64,000 nt of DNA from contig VWZW01006867.1 of the NCBI GenBank assembly GCA_013397115.1, positions 2,853,977 through 2,917,976 of the forward strand, read 5' to 3'. This DNA comes from Edolisoma coerulescens. Its lineage: Eukaryota; Chordata; Aves; Passeriformes; Campephagidae. Both the position numbers and the translations under genes were made by a program. The notes beneath the pieces are model-generated. The model made no database searches, was not told where the DNA came from, and was given only the letters and a program-made list of their open reading frames with translations. This document shows, one piece after another, positions 38,789 to 52,299 of the stretch (the first letter of the stretch is position 1; every line of letters begins with the position of its first letter).

Positions 38789-39386
38789 AAATACTTAGAA
38801 TCATAGAATCACAGAATATCCTGAGCTAGAAGGGACCCATCAGGATCATTGAAGTCCAACTCCTGAACCTGTACAGGGTAGCCCCAAGAACAAGTGCCCG
38901 GGATCATTGTCCAAATGCTTCCTGAACTCTGTCAGGCTTGGCGCTATGATCACTTCCCTGGGGAGCTGTTCCAGAGCCCAACCACCCTCTGGGTGAAGAA
39001 CATTTTCCTACTATCCAATCTAAACCCCCCTGACATAAATTCAGGCCATTCCCTTGGGTCCTTGCACTGATCACCAAAAGGAAGAGATCTGTACCTGCCT
39101 CTCCTCTTTCCCTCACAAGGAAGTTGCAGACTGTGGTGAGGTTTCCCCTCAGTCTCCTCTTCTCCAGGCTGAACAGAAAAAGTGACCCCAGCCTCTCCTC
39201 ATATGGCTTCAACTCCAACCCTTCATCATTTTCATTGACCTCTTTTGGACACTCTCTAACAGCTTTATATCCTCCTTTCATTTTAGTTCCCAAAACCACC
39301 CCCAGGACTTGAGGTAAGGCCACACTGGTGCAGAGCAGAGTGGGACAACCACCTGCCTTGACTGGCTTAAACAATTCTAAGTATTT
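38789..39386. repeat. 13-bp inverted repeat bracketing a CR1 copy
   Basis: The left arm (38789-38801) and right arm (39374-39386) are exact reverse complements. The left arm overlaps the CR1 3' boundary; the right arm lies a few bases beyond its 5' truncation point. CR1 elements are not known to carry terminal inverted repeats, so this is either coincidence in A+T-rich DNA or a trace of how the insertion resolved. Confidence 0.8.
38800..39367 (-). mobile_element. CR1 LINE, 3'-terminal fragment, minus strand
   Basis: About 570 bp of CR1 in antisense. The plus strand starts with AATCATAGAATCACAGAATA (the reverse of the CR1 3' end) and continues through AGAAGGGACCCATCA, CCAACCACCCTCTGGGTGAA, the CTCAGTCTCCTCTTCTCCAG block and CTCCTCATATGGCTTC to a final GAGTGGGACAACCACCT segment, all in consensus order. 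It is 5'-truncated at about 39367, and the region seen is mostly 3' untranslated sequence, so no reverse transcriptase domain remains. The ending with GATATTCTGTGATTCT suggests a different CR1 subfamily from the plus-strand copy at 4770. The open minus-strand frame across it (38904-39446) is not an element protein. The copy is diverged and inactive. Confidence 0.95.
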
Positions 39387-40440
39387 ATATATGTATCTAT
39401 CTATGAAATTGAAAAATGTGCTATTCATGAAGTGCTGAAATGACATTTGATCTGGTATTTTGATACAATGATTTTCTTAAAAAGAAATCTATAGCCTGAG
39501 ATGCATGTATATGTCACAGTAGGTTTGGAGTATGTGTATAAAACCCAAGTATGTAAAATGTTTGCAGAATTATCCAGCTAATCCAAGTCAAAGATATTAA
39601 AATATAAACCTTCCGTTGAAAAGTCATTGCTGGTCTAACATTCTTATTTTCAGAACATTCCTAATACCTAATGGCAATTAGAAGAGTGGACTTCAGTACT
39701 CCCAGTAATTAATCTTTAGCTGAAAATCCTTCTCTTGGAAGTTAATTGCATGTCTTGCCTCATCTCCCAAATGAGCAGAGTTGTGTGAGGATGCGGTAAC
39801 GTCTATCCCAGGTGGCAAACTGCTGAGCCTGCCAGGAGGCAGTGGACATTATTGATGTATCTGCAGTCTGGGAGACTGGCAGGGATGGTTCACATAAAAG
39901 CAGGCTTTTTTTTGCATGTTGTTTTGAAACTGCACGGCTATACTGAAAGTATTACAGGAATTTGCTTTCGTATAATGCTGGTTAATGGAGATGGCGAGCC
40001 CTACTCTGCATAGATAAATTTCCACTCTTCGGGCTGGTCATTACTTGCTCTATTTAGTATATAACTGCCTTTTATTGTAATTATTTCTTAATTTCTAATT
40101 AATGCTATGATCCACGAGAAATTAACTGAACCCGATTTATTTTTATTCTGTCTTCTGTCATTTATTATTTTCACAGAATACTCTAAAGCTTTTGGAAGTC
40201 TTTTCACCACAACAGGACATTCATCTGCCCCTCTATTCTGAAGCCAATGAGCCACAAAATGTTAATCCCTGAAAGGTTTGGCTTTGACAGTGTGTTACTA
40301 TGAGAGACTTCAGTATGCCCCTTGGAGATTTCATCATTGGTTTTGAGGCTCTGTGGAATTTGTTTCCATGTGGATGGGACGTTGGAGTTACTTGGGGAAA
40401 AAAAAAAAGAAACAAGAAAAATTTGCAGAGAGGAGCTAGA

Positions 40441-40498
40441 TAATAAACTCTTTAGAGTTTAATAAACTCTTTAGATAAGAAAGGTCTCTTTCTTATCT
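40441..40498. repeat. Direct repeat adjoining a perfect hairpin
   Basis: TAATAAACTCTTTAG occurs at 40441-40455 and 40460-40474 (15 bp, period 19). The second copy runs into a perfect inverted repeat: 11-base arms at 40473-40483 (AGATAAGAAAG) and 40488-40498 (CTTTCTTATCT) around a 4-base loop. A stem of 11 pairs could form in RNA or single-stranded DNA. There is no T tract or gene context to make it a terminator. Confidence 0.85.
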
Positions 40499-42221
40499 GT
40501 CTTTTTTTCCTGCTTATTATCAGTTTGCCTAAAGATAAGATACTTCCTCTCTACAAATCCTGTTTCATTACTTTAATAGGAAGCAGTATGAAATCCTCAC
40601 ATAGTTGTACCAGTGCTTCTCATCTGCTTTTTGTCTTAAATCCCATACTGATAAAATTTCTTTGTAGCCCTGAAGAGTGAAAGATCATTCTTATCGGGGA
40701 GAAGCAGTTTATAGTCCTGTGTACCTCTGTGGAACAAAAGGGTTTGCTTAGTAGGACAGAAGGGCAAGACGGTTCTACGGTCACTTCCAAGAAAAGCCAT
40801 TTTTCATGCTGTGGATACCTGTGCATTAGGGATTAAATAGGAGGAATAGATCAGTTCTTACCAGTTCCATGGCAGCATTTTCCTTTTGCTCAGACAGCCC
40901 TGGTCCTTTGACTGGGCTTTTGCTGTCCGGGCTTCATTTGTGGGTTTTATCAAAATATGGTCCCAGGTAGCGCCAACATCAACTTTAAATTATACATAAC
41001 ACTTGATTGCCTCTCTGAGCTTTACTATAAGACTAACAAAACCCATGAAAACCCCCATAAAATTGCTACTTTCAGTGACTTATACCAAACTATTTTACAT
41101 AATCTTTAGGCACAGGTTTACCTTTTAAAAATTTTCTGTATATAGAAATTAACACCACCAAAAGAGATTTTAATCAGAGAATGCCTAGAAGGAATCCTAT
41201 AAACCTGAATAATAATTGATAAGATAGACTATTAAGAAATGTCAGTTGTTATAGAGTAGTGGGGGGAAGAAACCAAAACCAAAGCCAACAAAAAGCCAAA
41301 CCATAAACTCTAGAAGTCTGTAAGTCCCTTGATTTAAAGGCATTCTAACATTAATTAAAACAGGAACATTTGTCATTGGTTGTGCAATGACAGCTGTCTT
41401 TTTGATTCCTTTCTCTAGCTGTGGAAGTGGAGCACAAAGCCGTCACTTTGGTTTCTTCATCAGCAGGTTTGAATGTTTGATGTAACTGAAGAGATATGAG
41501 ACACTGCCCTTTATCACCACCCTAGCTGTGGTGCTGTCCTGGCCTGTAAGCCTTCTTAGCAGTTTCTTTCCAAGTCTGTCTAAAAAAATTGTACTCTGCA
41601 TTTCTAACAATGCAGCATGTACAGTTTCAAGGATGGCATGGATTTTTGCTGTGAAAATATTACCTGCAGGTTGCTTTCCACATGCATTAGGGAAAAGTCA
41701 TCATTCAAACACATGAGCAACAGTTTTCAAAAAGGAGAGAAGCAAGAAAATGTGAGGGGAAAGAAATATTTTTCATATTCATGTGTGATGCAATGATTTC
41801 TTCACGAAAGAAACCTAGTTTTCTATGACATTTAATTTTCCATTTCTGCCTTCATTATAACATGAAAATGATTAAGAGCAAGATGAAATATTTCAAAAAG
41901 TATATATCCAGGCAAAAAATTATTCTCTGAGGCAAATGTATAAAACAACATCTGTGAGAGTGGGACTAATCTTTATACAATATATATATGTGCACAGGTA
42001 TGAAGTCATGTTATATGAGAAATACGAACATACATTTCTCTTTATCGGAGATGTGCTCATGTTTTCTAAGTAATTTAGGATGCCATTGCTGGAGGGAGCT
42101 GTATCTTAGAAGACAGTTAACCTTGAAAACCATTTAAACATTATAACGTGAAAGATGTTCCACCTGAGCCCTTGTCCAGTACTGTGGAAAAGGTGAATGA
42201 GAACTGTGGCCACGTAAAGAG

Positions 42222-42250
42222 GAGAATAATGAATATGAGAATAATGAATA
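42222..42250. repeat. 15-bp tandem duplication
   Basis: GAGAATAATGAATAT followed directly by GAGAATAATGAATA (42222-42236 and 42237-42250). There is no mismatch over the 14 shared bases. Confidence 0.88.
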
Positions 42251-45200
42251 CCAGTTGGCGGGTGGTTTTGCTTTGGCAAGTGCCATTAGCAGGAGCAATA
42301 CTCTTAGATGACCTTTACCTCCTGAGCCCATACTTGAAGAGTTATTCTAAAATATCTGAGATGAGAAATTTGGAAAAAAAAAGGCTGATGAGCTGAACAG
42401 AGTGCTTTATCTCACGGTTGCACAAGCACATGAAGCTGGCATAAACCAGAGCACTGCCTGAAAAGGGCAAGCCTGCCCTTTCCAGATCTGTACTCTGCAT
42501 TGTTTCCTCCCTTGATTCTTTTCTTTCTTTTGGACCAGGGTATTTTAGACTGATTCACCACCCAGCTGCATAAATACCATGCAGGCAGAAAAGAGAAGGC
42601 AGCTGAGGGACAGAAGGTGACCAGAAGACTTGGTCTGGTTGCTTGTGCTGGCTTTACAGTCTTGGGGAAGGTGTGTGGAGGGATAAGGCCGGAAAGGGAA
42701 AGGACTGGACCATGTGAATTTGCTTAGCCTGTCAATAAAGCTAAAGTAATTTGATTAAGTGGACACTGAGTATCAAAAGGCTCTTCAGTGTCTACAAAGA
42801 AACAGCATAGCTAAGTGCTGCTCCTTGGCTCCTGTTCAGAAATTAAGTGAGGAAAAAATAATTTAATGATGAGGATGCTTAAGAATTAGAAAAAAATGCT
42901 GCTGGATGGTCTCTTTAATGTTTTAAAATAAACAGTAATTGCCTTTCTGAAATACATAAAATACACACTTAAAGACACAAAGTGACAGGTTCAATGGAGG
43001 AAGAAATGGATGAAATGTAGTGGTCCATATGAAGCAATACTAGTTGATATAAGACCCCTTCTGGCCTTAAGCTCAGTGAAATGAGACTATGGCAAGCTAT
43101 AAAAATACATTGAAAATTATATGCAGAGTTGCAAAAATCTTTTACTTTCTTACTTTACTGAGGGTTGAGCATTGGTGCAAAAAAAGAAATTAATTTATTC
43201 TTATTTAAAATTGGTTTTGAGCCTTTTCTGAGCAAAACCAAAATAAAAAAAGGATAAGTAGAGCTGTAAAAATACTAAAAAGATGGTGGATACTGGAGAG
43301 TGATGGGAAGGCTTTTCTGTGGATACCGGTTTTATTTGTTAGTACTCTGGTGATGATACTCTGGTCTGCTCTTCCTGGAATTCACCCATATTTTTAACAT
43401 TTATTTTGTTATATCTTAGGCAGAAGACTATACCAGCCCAGCCCTGAATTAGAAGGCATTTATTTGTGGAAAAGAGGCTTTTCACAAATGTATCCACTCC
43501 CTTAATTTTTGTTAACATGTGTCAATATTGATTGTATTGTGGGAAAAATACAAAATTACTTGTGTAGCACTGCTTTCCACAGCACAACAAGCTGGGTTGT
43601 ACTCAGTTCTCAATGTTAGAATCCTCGAGGTCATGGCCAGAAGGTCATTACAGACATTTGAGGCTTTAAACTACTGCTTTTGCAGCACTGTCTAATGCGA
43701 TGGGGTTTAATTTACAGCTGTCGATACATTTCCATTAGATTTATGCAATGATGTGCAGAAACCATATGGTTCTTGTTAAAAGCAGGTCATGAAGCCTCCA
43801 GGGGTCCCTCGAGTGTAGATTGAAATCTACCAGTCTATGGGATGATGCAGCCAAGTGCAAGTCAATAAAATTTACTTTGTTACAGTTCTCCTCTCTTCAG
43901 TATGGGGTACCTAAGCATTTTACTATTTGACATGTAAGAAGTCTTACTAATAAAAAGATCCTCTTAAAATCATTCACAGTTCTATCTTCTCTTTAATAAA
44001 AACAAAGCCCTAAAAACATGCCAATGTCAATGATAGAGGTTCTAATGTGTACTGCAGTAGTAGAAAAATAGCAGCACCAGATTTAAATGTGAGTCCCTTA
44101 TCATGGGCTTTATAGCCATTTTACAAAGTAAACTGAACCATTTCAAAAGGGCAGATTTTAGAATCCACTTTAAAAGTCCCTCTGTACTTTTAGTCAGTGC
44201 CTGGTCTCTGAGCCTTCAGTAAATGGTGGGGCAATTGTGAGGGGGGCATCAATTCTACCACTGGCATCCATCTGGAAAAATGTCTGTCTGTATTTGCCGT
44301 TTGCTCATAAGCCAAAGGCGAAAGTCTTGCTCCTAGACATTACATCCTTCTGTTTTCTTGAGTGGATAGAAAGTTTTGCAGCAGGGAGATTGGAACACAC
44401 ATTTTGCAAAATAAGCAAACATCTTTTCTGTAACTAAACATTTATTCCCCGCATTGAAAACGTTATCATTTTTGTCACTCGGGTTCAGCAGATTTTTGCC
44501 ACTCATCCATGTGGAATCAACGTGTAAACATAAACTGGCATATTTACCCACACGTATGATGTGGATGCTAATTTAGCGTAACCTAGAGGTCTAAGCTGTC
44601 TTAGTGTACTTAAGAGGTCTCATCAATGAAGAGGGAAACAGCTCCAGGGGTCCATTTATCCTTTACACACACAAAAGATACACGAGTCAGCTCCTGGAGA
44701 TGCTTTTCTTTCGTCTCTCTTGCCTGTTAATATAGCCTGGGAACATCACCTCAATTTTACATGTACGGCACAGTAGACTCGGAGTAGCGCAGAGGATCCC
44801 AGCAGGTCTTTGTACACCACTCAGAACAAATTGAAGTATCACAATAACATATATAAAATTGGGTTTTGCACTGGCTTCTGAAATCCTGGCCCACAGAAGA
44901 GAAGGTGAATGCAAGTGTCCACTAAGACTACAGCGACATTGTAATGCTCATTCATTCATATGCACTCTCTACCAGTTACAGGCTTGTAATGCTCTCTAGG
45001 GTTGCACTTCCCTTTCCAACGGGAAGAAATACTTTTGCTACCTAGACTCTGTCCCCAATACTAGGCTGTTGATAATGAAAACACTTCTATTAATGGGAAA
45101 AAAGATTAGTTTACATAAAAATTGATTTTAACTGAAAATGTATGTTAGAGTTTCACAGCTGGATTTTTATTTTTTAGTGATCAATTTTTCCAATTATATT

Positions 45201-46192
45201 TCCATTTCTCCATTTTATGGTCTTTGTTCCTAACTCAAACTTTGCTTCAGTGAGTTTATTTTGAATTCATGCAATCAAAACTGGATGAGAATAAAGCTCA
45301 TACTCTAAGTGAAAATGAAGCTCTGGAAAATACTGGAAATTAACATGTCCAATGAGTCAAAGCAGATGGGATGCCTATACTTGGAGAAATTTGGTAAAAT
45401 CCTAGATCAATGCCTGAGTTTTTTGCCTTATTCGAAAGAAACTACAGACATTTTTAAAATTTACTATCTGCATAATTTAAAAGTCTTGATTTTACAAACT
45501 CTTCTGAATTGTGAATGGATTTGAGTCACAAATCTCAGAACTGGCATAGGGAGTTTGTGGGACATGTGCTTGACATTCACAGCATGATGTTACGTTTTCA
45601 GGCATTATCACTCCCATCGGATCATGACCATTCCAGAGTATCAAAATAGATGAACACAGGTGGTGGCTGTGCATCAGCCCTACTGCACACATCCGAGATG
45701 CAAGTAGATACGCAAAATTTCTACCTGTAGCTGGGAGCTGCTGTTGGAGCATTGGGAAAAAAGTCACATGATGAGTGGACACACCTCTGAGGAGCAGCCT
45801 GGACATAAGCTCAAGCCTTGGCATGCTGGTGAAGCATCTGTATATAGCACTGAGCTAACCCCCAGGAATTGTGTAACTGCATGCTGTCACAGGAGAAGGG
45901 GGGCTAAATGCAGCAATAGGTTAGAAAGATGCTTGCCTGGAGTGTCAGGGATGTGCATTTTAAGTTGGTGGATTCTAAAGCTAATATAAAGTGTGTGGTT
46001 TCCATCTGATTTCCTGCTTCAGTAGCTTGATTTAGTGTAATAAGGAATGCTAGCATTTGTGCAATCAGAAGCTGATAGAGAAGGGAGAGGAGTCACCTGG
46101 GGGACTTGTGTCTGAGGACCATGGGTTCAACACATCAGAGGATTTGCTTGTGCATGGAGAATTACCCTTGGGCAAATAAAGCTCTATTGAGC

Positions 46193-46211
46193 TTTGTACC
46201 AGTGGTACAAA
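46193..46211. repeat. 19-bp palindrome
   Basis: Nine-base arms TTTGTACCA and TGGTACAAA around a single G at 46202. It could be a symmetric protein site or chance. Confidence 0.8.
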
Positions 46212-49200
46212 ATAGCAAAGTCTTGGTCCAAAACAATAGTGTCTTCTAACCGCTTTATGGATGTTCAGCTACTTGTTGTGCTCGCTGCTGTGGGCAATCA
46301 CGGCCAAAGGTGTTCTTTCTAATTTTCCTTTTCCTCAGTTTTCAACTCAGAAAAAATCCCTCTATTTCTCTTTTGCTGTGCTAGGTGAGCATCTGGCAAG
46401 GAAAATCCTGGAGTTTGGCATATGGAGTTAATGCCAAGGAGGACAGGAAGACCATCAGCCGCAGAGAGCCTCTGGTACCTGCTCATTCAGGGAAGCCCAA
46501 CTGTGGCCATACTCTGCTGATATATAGAGAGAAGGGAACCGAGAAGGGCTGCCTAACAATACGTAGCCAGTGACAAATGTCCCCTTCAATTAACATTAGA
46601 AACACTTTAAATCAAAATGTTTTAGTTCCCCCTTCATTGATTTTGTAATCTCTCTGTGAAATCACTGGTTCCCCTAATTGGCTGATGAAATAATTAGTTG
46701 ACTCTGACATTCACTTGGACTTCTTCTAATTAGAAACTCTATTCCACCAGATGTCATGTCAAAACAGTTTTCTGTCTGAGAATTTAAAGCAGTCATTTTT
46801 TCCTGTGTAATTTTTTGACCATTGTCTTTCTCTATTCAGAAAGGATCATCTTACTTTTTCAACTTTTTAAACAGCAATTAACTGCTGAAGATTTGGGTTT
46901 AGTTGAATACAGTTCAATATTATTTCATTTTGATTTGCACCTAAAATATTGTAAATCAACACTTAAAATATGTTAATCTTGTCCCCAGATAGGCAAACCA
47001 GCATTCTAAATAAACATCTAGATAGTTTTCAAAGAACTTAGATCAGTCTGTTTTAAAACTATAATTCCCTTATTAAAAATATCCCTTAAACTTTTTTTAA
47101 AATCTCATCCTATTAATAATAATTCTAACCTTGCTTTGTCAATGCAAATGCCAATAACAACCTGCAGAAATATTCCTTGATTAAAAAAAAGACCTTTTGG
47201 TGCTAAGATCTTTGAAGATCATCACCATTAGTGTCTGGAAAATTTGTAATATACCTAGTAATACTTTTGCACATGAACACAAAATGTAATCCACCAACCC
47301 CACTTTACTGATGTAAATGAGCTGCATTCATTTTAGTCCTGCATAAATGTATATCCTTCTTCCTGTGGTACAGTAGAAAAATGTCACCAAAAAAAGTTAT
47401 TTTTAGGTTGTTTATGTGAATAAAGTAGCATGTACATGAGTGGAAAGTATAACATCTCTGAAATAATTCTGATGCAAGCAATCTGCTTCCCAACTGGAGC
47501 CCAGGGAGAGATGCAATGCATTTTACTGTTTTACTGCCCATGGGAAGTTGTTTCTCAGAAGGACTCCGAAGGCAATACTGGCTGCTCATGAACCATGGAG
47601 AGTGATAAATTAAATGTATCACTAAAAATATAGGAGTCTAGGCTCTTTAGAGCTTTGCAAAATTCTTATCTGGCTGAAGTTATGCTCCTAAACAAATTTT
47701 ATCACTCAATGTAACACTCTTTGCTTCTAATAATGCAGCAGTGAAAGAAAATTACTTCAGGTAGCCTGCTTAATGCATTTGGTTAATGGTCATAACCAAG
47801 CAGTAAAAGATGACTATCTGTATATTTCAGCATATTTAGCCAAGATGTGTGGAGTAGGTAAGTATACCTTGGACAGTTCGAACAATACTAGAAAAATATA
47901 CAGGAATTATGTATATGTCATTTTCTATATTTTACTACTTGAGGCTGCTAAGAAATAAATATGTGATAACGTAGGATGATCCTATCAGGGGGACACAGTC
48001 TTCTAAACAGCTACTCTTGTGATACTATTTGTTTTCAAACCCATTTCATGCATGGGAAAATCCCTCATGGAGATTGTTTTTGTCCCCTAAGAAACAGAAT
48101 TCTGTGACATGAAAATGGAAACAAAAATCCTGTCCCTTTAATGGCCTTTTGCTCCTCCTACCTGATGCAAGAAGGATAGGGAGAAAGAAATACCACTTGA
48201 AATGAAGCTACTGTGGAAAGTCTAAACCACACTTTATTGCCCTATTTTGCCTGTTTTTCTATGTTCTGTTTCAAGCTCTTTTGCATTCAGCTCCTGCACT
48301 TCTGCCTGATCTGTCTTCTATATCCCGGCTTTTTCAGACATTGGTTTTGTCTTTATTTTGGGCTTATGACCCACAAGTGGTGTGAAATATTGCCTGGTTT
48401 ATTTGCTTGTATTTTGGATTTGTCTGTCCATGAAAGAGCCAGATCTCACTGCTATGGTAGAGGTTTGCTCTGCAGAGTGTTGCACAATGGCTTTTCTGCT
48501 CTCTCTGAAGCTCTGGGATGAAGCACTATGAGCCGGGGTGTTCTGTTCTACGCAAAGTCTGAATCGGTAGCTGATCTATTGTCAGCTTTTAGCTCTGGCT
48601 ATTTTCATGCCTGGTGCACACAGCTGTTGAGTTGGGGTTTTGGGCTGGGGAAGTGATTGGTTTGTTTGTTGTCGTGTTATTCCAGCCTGTCAGTGCACCC
48701 AAGGAAGTTTTACAAAAAAGTAATATTTTACAAAAAGTAGTATCCCAGGCCCTCCAGTAGGTAACTGAATGGGTTTGCACTGTAGACCTTGCATGTGCTG
48801 GAAAAAAGCTCAAATTGGTTTTGCATGATTAAAAGCTTGCATAGGTGGATAACTGCTGCCTCTTTCTTTCTCTTGAGATACGCATAACGTGATTTCTTAT
48901 GTTGTGTTTGTGCATTTATCATTATTATCATCACTTATTATAATTTTTTCCCTCTGGCAGTTGTCTGACATTTAAGAATGATACTTACATTCCTCCAACC
49001 TTTTTGTGTCCTTACTTCAGGTACCTGCAATCATGACATGATTTTTTTCATTAGAGGGTGCTGTGTGTGTATCCCTCCCACCTGAGTAGGTAAGTTAAGC
49101 ACACTTGATATTTTTTCTTTAATGTCTCTGCTTCAAGGATGACTCTGAAGCAGTTGATCTTCCTTTATTCCTGTCTCTCTTCTCAGTGTTCAGCACATGA

Positions 49201-52200
49201 ATACCCTAATTTACTGGACTGCACATTTTTTTAAATTTAGCTTGGGTACAGGTGTCATCTTCTGGACACAGCTGCATTGAACCAGAACACCTAGAAATGT
49301 GACAATTTCAAGCTGTCCAACCTGACCTCCTGGAAGTTACACCATACAAGATACAGGTTCTTGTAGCATTGCGGTCTGCAGCCTGACACATGAAGGTGCC
49401 TCTGAATGAGGCCTGGATTGGCTTGGATGTGCTGACAATAAAGCTGTAATGATTCCAGAATCACCCTCTGTGTCACTCAGCTCTCCTTGCTGTAAGGACA
49501 GAAACTGGGAGTAGACATAGAGGGATGGAAGTCCGTTCCAGCTGTTTCTGTTCAATTCATGTGTGCTGGTGTGCTCTAGCTGAGTGAACAGTAGTACTAC
49601 TAATAAATTTCCAGAATAAATGTATTGTGGACAAAGTCTTATGGGGACAATATCATATTTTGCTTTTAGGGACTTACTTAGAAGTGTATTCATATAATTA
49701 TTTATTTTTCTAAGTTGGAAAGAATGGAGTGTGCTAGTAGCACTAATAACATTTGTACTGATCACATTCTTTTAGAATGGGATGAGACAAGCATGGGTTA
49801 ATTAAATCTGACCAGAAAACCAACCATATAACGGCTGTGTATAAATCCTTTTAATGCAATATTCGCCCCTTTGCACAGAAGTGCTAGTTCTATAAAATCT
49901 GTTGTAGGACTTGAATTAGTAGTGTAAGATGTCTACAGTAGTCTCTGATGAGAAACCCAGTAGTTGCACAAGATGCCCTGGTAGAAGAGCAGCAATGAAC
50001 ACCAACTCTTTTCAGGGACCTGAAGCATTTTTTCTCTCAGGATTACAGCCTGACTAATTATGGCATCTATTTCTGAGATATCACTTAGAACGGTAACTTA
50101 GAGCACTGGCTGGTACCACCTATTTGTAAGGTGTGGTTATTGGGAATCATAAATTACTGTACCTACAAAATCTTCTGGTTTTAGGGTTCACTTTAACACT
50201 TGCAGACCATCATAGTGATCTTAAAACCTTCCCCCTTTCAAACTAGATATTTGTGCTGTCAGTGGTTTTACATAGCTAAAAAAGTGCAAATTGCAACCTA
50301 CTGCCTGTGGATTTGATATTTCATTCTCTGGGTCTCCAGGTGTGTTCTTCCACAGTAATGTTAATGTCAGTTATTGACCTTCTAAGTGACAATCACATGT
50401 AACACTGGAACATAATTACATAGTGTCTGACAGTAGATTAAGAAAAATAACTAAGGGAAGACTACATAAACCCCAAACTATAAGTGATGAAGATATGACA
50501 TGTAGATAAATTAGTTTAAATAAAGCTTCTCTTTATGATCTGCTGCAGGATAGAGTATAATGTGGCGGGCAAGCCAGTAGAATTCCCTTGTAGTTCATAT
50601 TGGTCCTTAGGAGATTGGTCATAATTATTTGTTTCTTTATCTCATTATGTATCGCTCAAATATTTGCAACCTTTCCACAATTCACTGGAAAATCAAGGGT
50701 GTTTCAGTCTTGTTAGAGAGACCTGAATGAAAACTCTTTTAGCTGCTTTGTAGGTAATTGCATGAGAAATCACTCAAGCAAAGCCCTGCAGCCATGTTTC
50801 CCAAGTTACACTCAGCCTGCTCCACCAGCAAGCTGCTTTGTGAACTTAGGTGGTTGACTGTATCCCCAAAACAATTTTGAAACTCCTGGGAGGTCTCCAG
50901 GTAAATCTTCCATATTGTTTTAAGTGTCTCTCAAAGGACACAACAAATTCAGTGCAATCAATACCACTGTAGTTGGCAGGGATTTTCTGAAAGCACCTGC
51001 CCTGGCTGGGGAGTCAGGAATATCCCCTCTTCCCCTTCTAGAGAGCTGGGGCCAGGAGGAGGAATAAGGAACATATGTAGGAATGAGTAGAGAAGGAAGC
51101 ATCATTTCACAGCTGGTTAGTCTCCGTGCATGTCCAGACAAACAAGACCTACAGAGGACCCAGGACAACTTCCCCAGAAATAGTGTACTTTGGGAGGGCT
51201 GGATTAAAGGGACATCCAGGCCTTAAAATAATTTCTTACTTTATTGTAGAAGGATTTAGGTTTCCTCTGCAAATTGCCTGTGATTCATGGTCTTACCTAA
51301 GAGTGACAGCATAAGAGTAGAGAGATATTATTTTCTTTCTTTCCCTGCAGTCTTTAGGTTCAGGAGCAGAGCAATTCCCACAGGTATGATAATATCTAAC
51401 AAAACCAAAAGCATTTAAATTGAAATTGAGACACATGTGTTAACCCCATGGTACAGGCTTTGATATAAGAAAGCATATGCTATCTTTCAGAGAAGGGCTT
51501 GCTGGAATTTCTCCCACACTGGAAAGATGTTATAATTCAGGTTTTCACACGGGTAAATATTTGTAAGCAATTTCAAATTTCAATCAGGAATAGTAGGATT
51601 CCTGTAGAGACCCAAGTCCAGAATATTTTCTTGCCTGTTAACTTATAAACACAATCATAAGAGTTTGCATTCCAAAATGTTTTGACTGCTTTACCATACC
51701 TTGCTGGCTTACTCCCTTGCTGCCCATTAGAAATCATATTTCACAATGAAACAGAAAAATATCTGAGAAAGAGGCTCTGGGATGTGTCTTGGTGTGCTTT
51801 TAAGTGTTTAACTACTTTTGGATGAGCAAGTGTAGCTTTCCCATTTAATCACTTTGGATGGGCAAACCTGAAGGCTCCCCTGGTTTCCAGGTATAAAACC
51901 ACACAGAAATTACTACTGAAATACTTGTTTGACTTACAAAGGATTTTGGTAATCTGTGAAGGTAGTCTCCTTTTTATTTCTTTGGTGGTATTATAGGTGC
52001 TAGAAAAATAAATGCAGCTTTTGGGAAGGAAAAAAGAAGAAAATATTCCTGTTAGAATTCCAAGTTTTCCCATATCTAATAATTTCTAAATGTTGTTCTG
52101 AAATATTTTATGGTGCAATTTTATGATATAGTGGTGCAATTGCAGTCTGAAAGCACTTGGTGCCAATTTAGGAAAATTTGCTATAGAATTATAATGAAAA

Positions 52201-52299
52201 CTCCTTTTTTTTTTTGCAACATTAGTTATATTCTGATTACATGCAAGTGAAAAATATTGGAGTCCTGGTGCTGGGAGTGCAGCAGCAGGATTTTTGTGC
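46212..52299. other. Unique A+T-rich DNA, no recognised gene
   Basis: No gene recognised. The longest frame is 142 codons on the minus strand (49337-49765) with no recognisable domain. The stretch at about 46620-47170 is very A+T-rich with several AATTA-type words and few open frames. Confidence 0.5.

Larger units (their letters stand above)
30761..38799. other. Mostly unique DNA, no recognised gene
   Basis: No gene can be named. Patches of slightly higher G+C content lie near 32000-32560, 34890-35200 and 37080-37260. The first holds the ATG-started 100-codon minus frame listed separately. The others hold only short overlapping frames on both strands. Short repeats are listed separately. Confidence 0.5.
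39369..46192. other. Unique A+T-rich DNA, no recognised gene
   Basis: No gene recognised; the longest frame is about 110 codons (45492-45824, minus) with no domain. Short repeats at 40441-40498 and 42222-42250 are listed separately. The stretch at 39960-40160 has repeated ATTTATT and TAATT words and might be a regulatory element. Confidence 0.5.

Noticed and set aside
38904..39446. 180-codon minus-strand frame
   Set aside because: It lies almost wholly in the CR1 3' untranslated region and extends into unique flank. It shows no reverse transcriptase or endonuclease motif, so it is open by composition rather than coding.
42560..42740. CATAAATA followed about 165 bases later by AATAAA, resembling an LTR
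   Set aside because: No match to a known LTR, no TG...CA ends and no target duplication; both words are frequent in A+T-rich DNA.
49337..49765. 142-codon minus-strand frame
   Set aside because: No motif or family resemblance, and another minus-strand frame overlaps it; chance is the simpler explanation.
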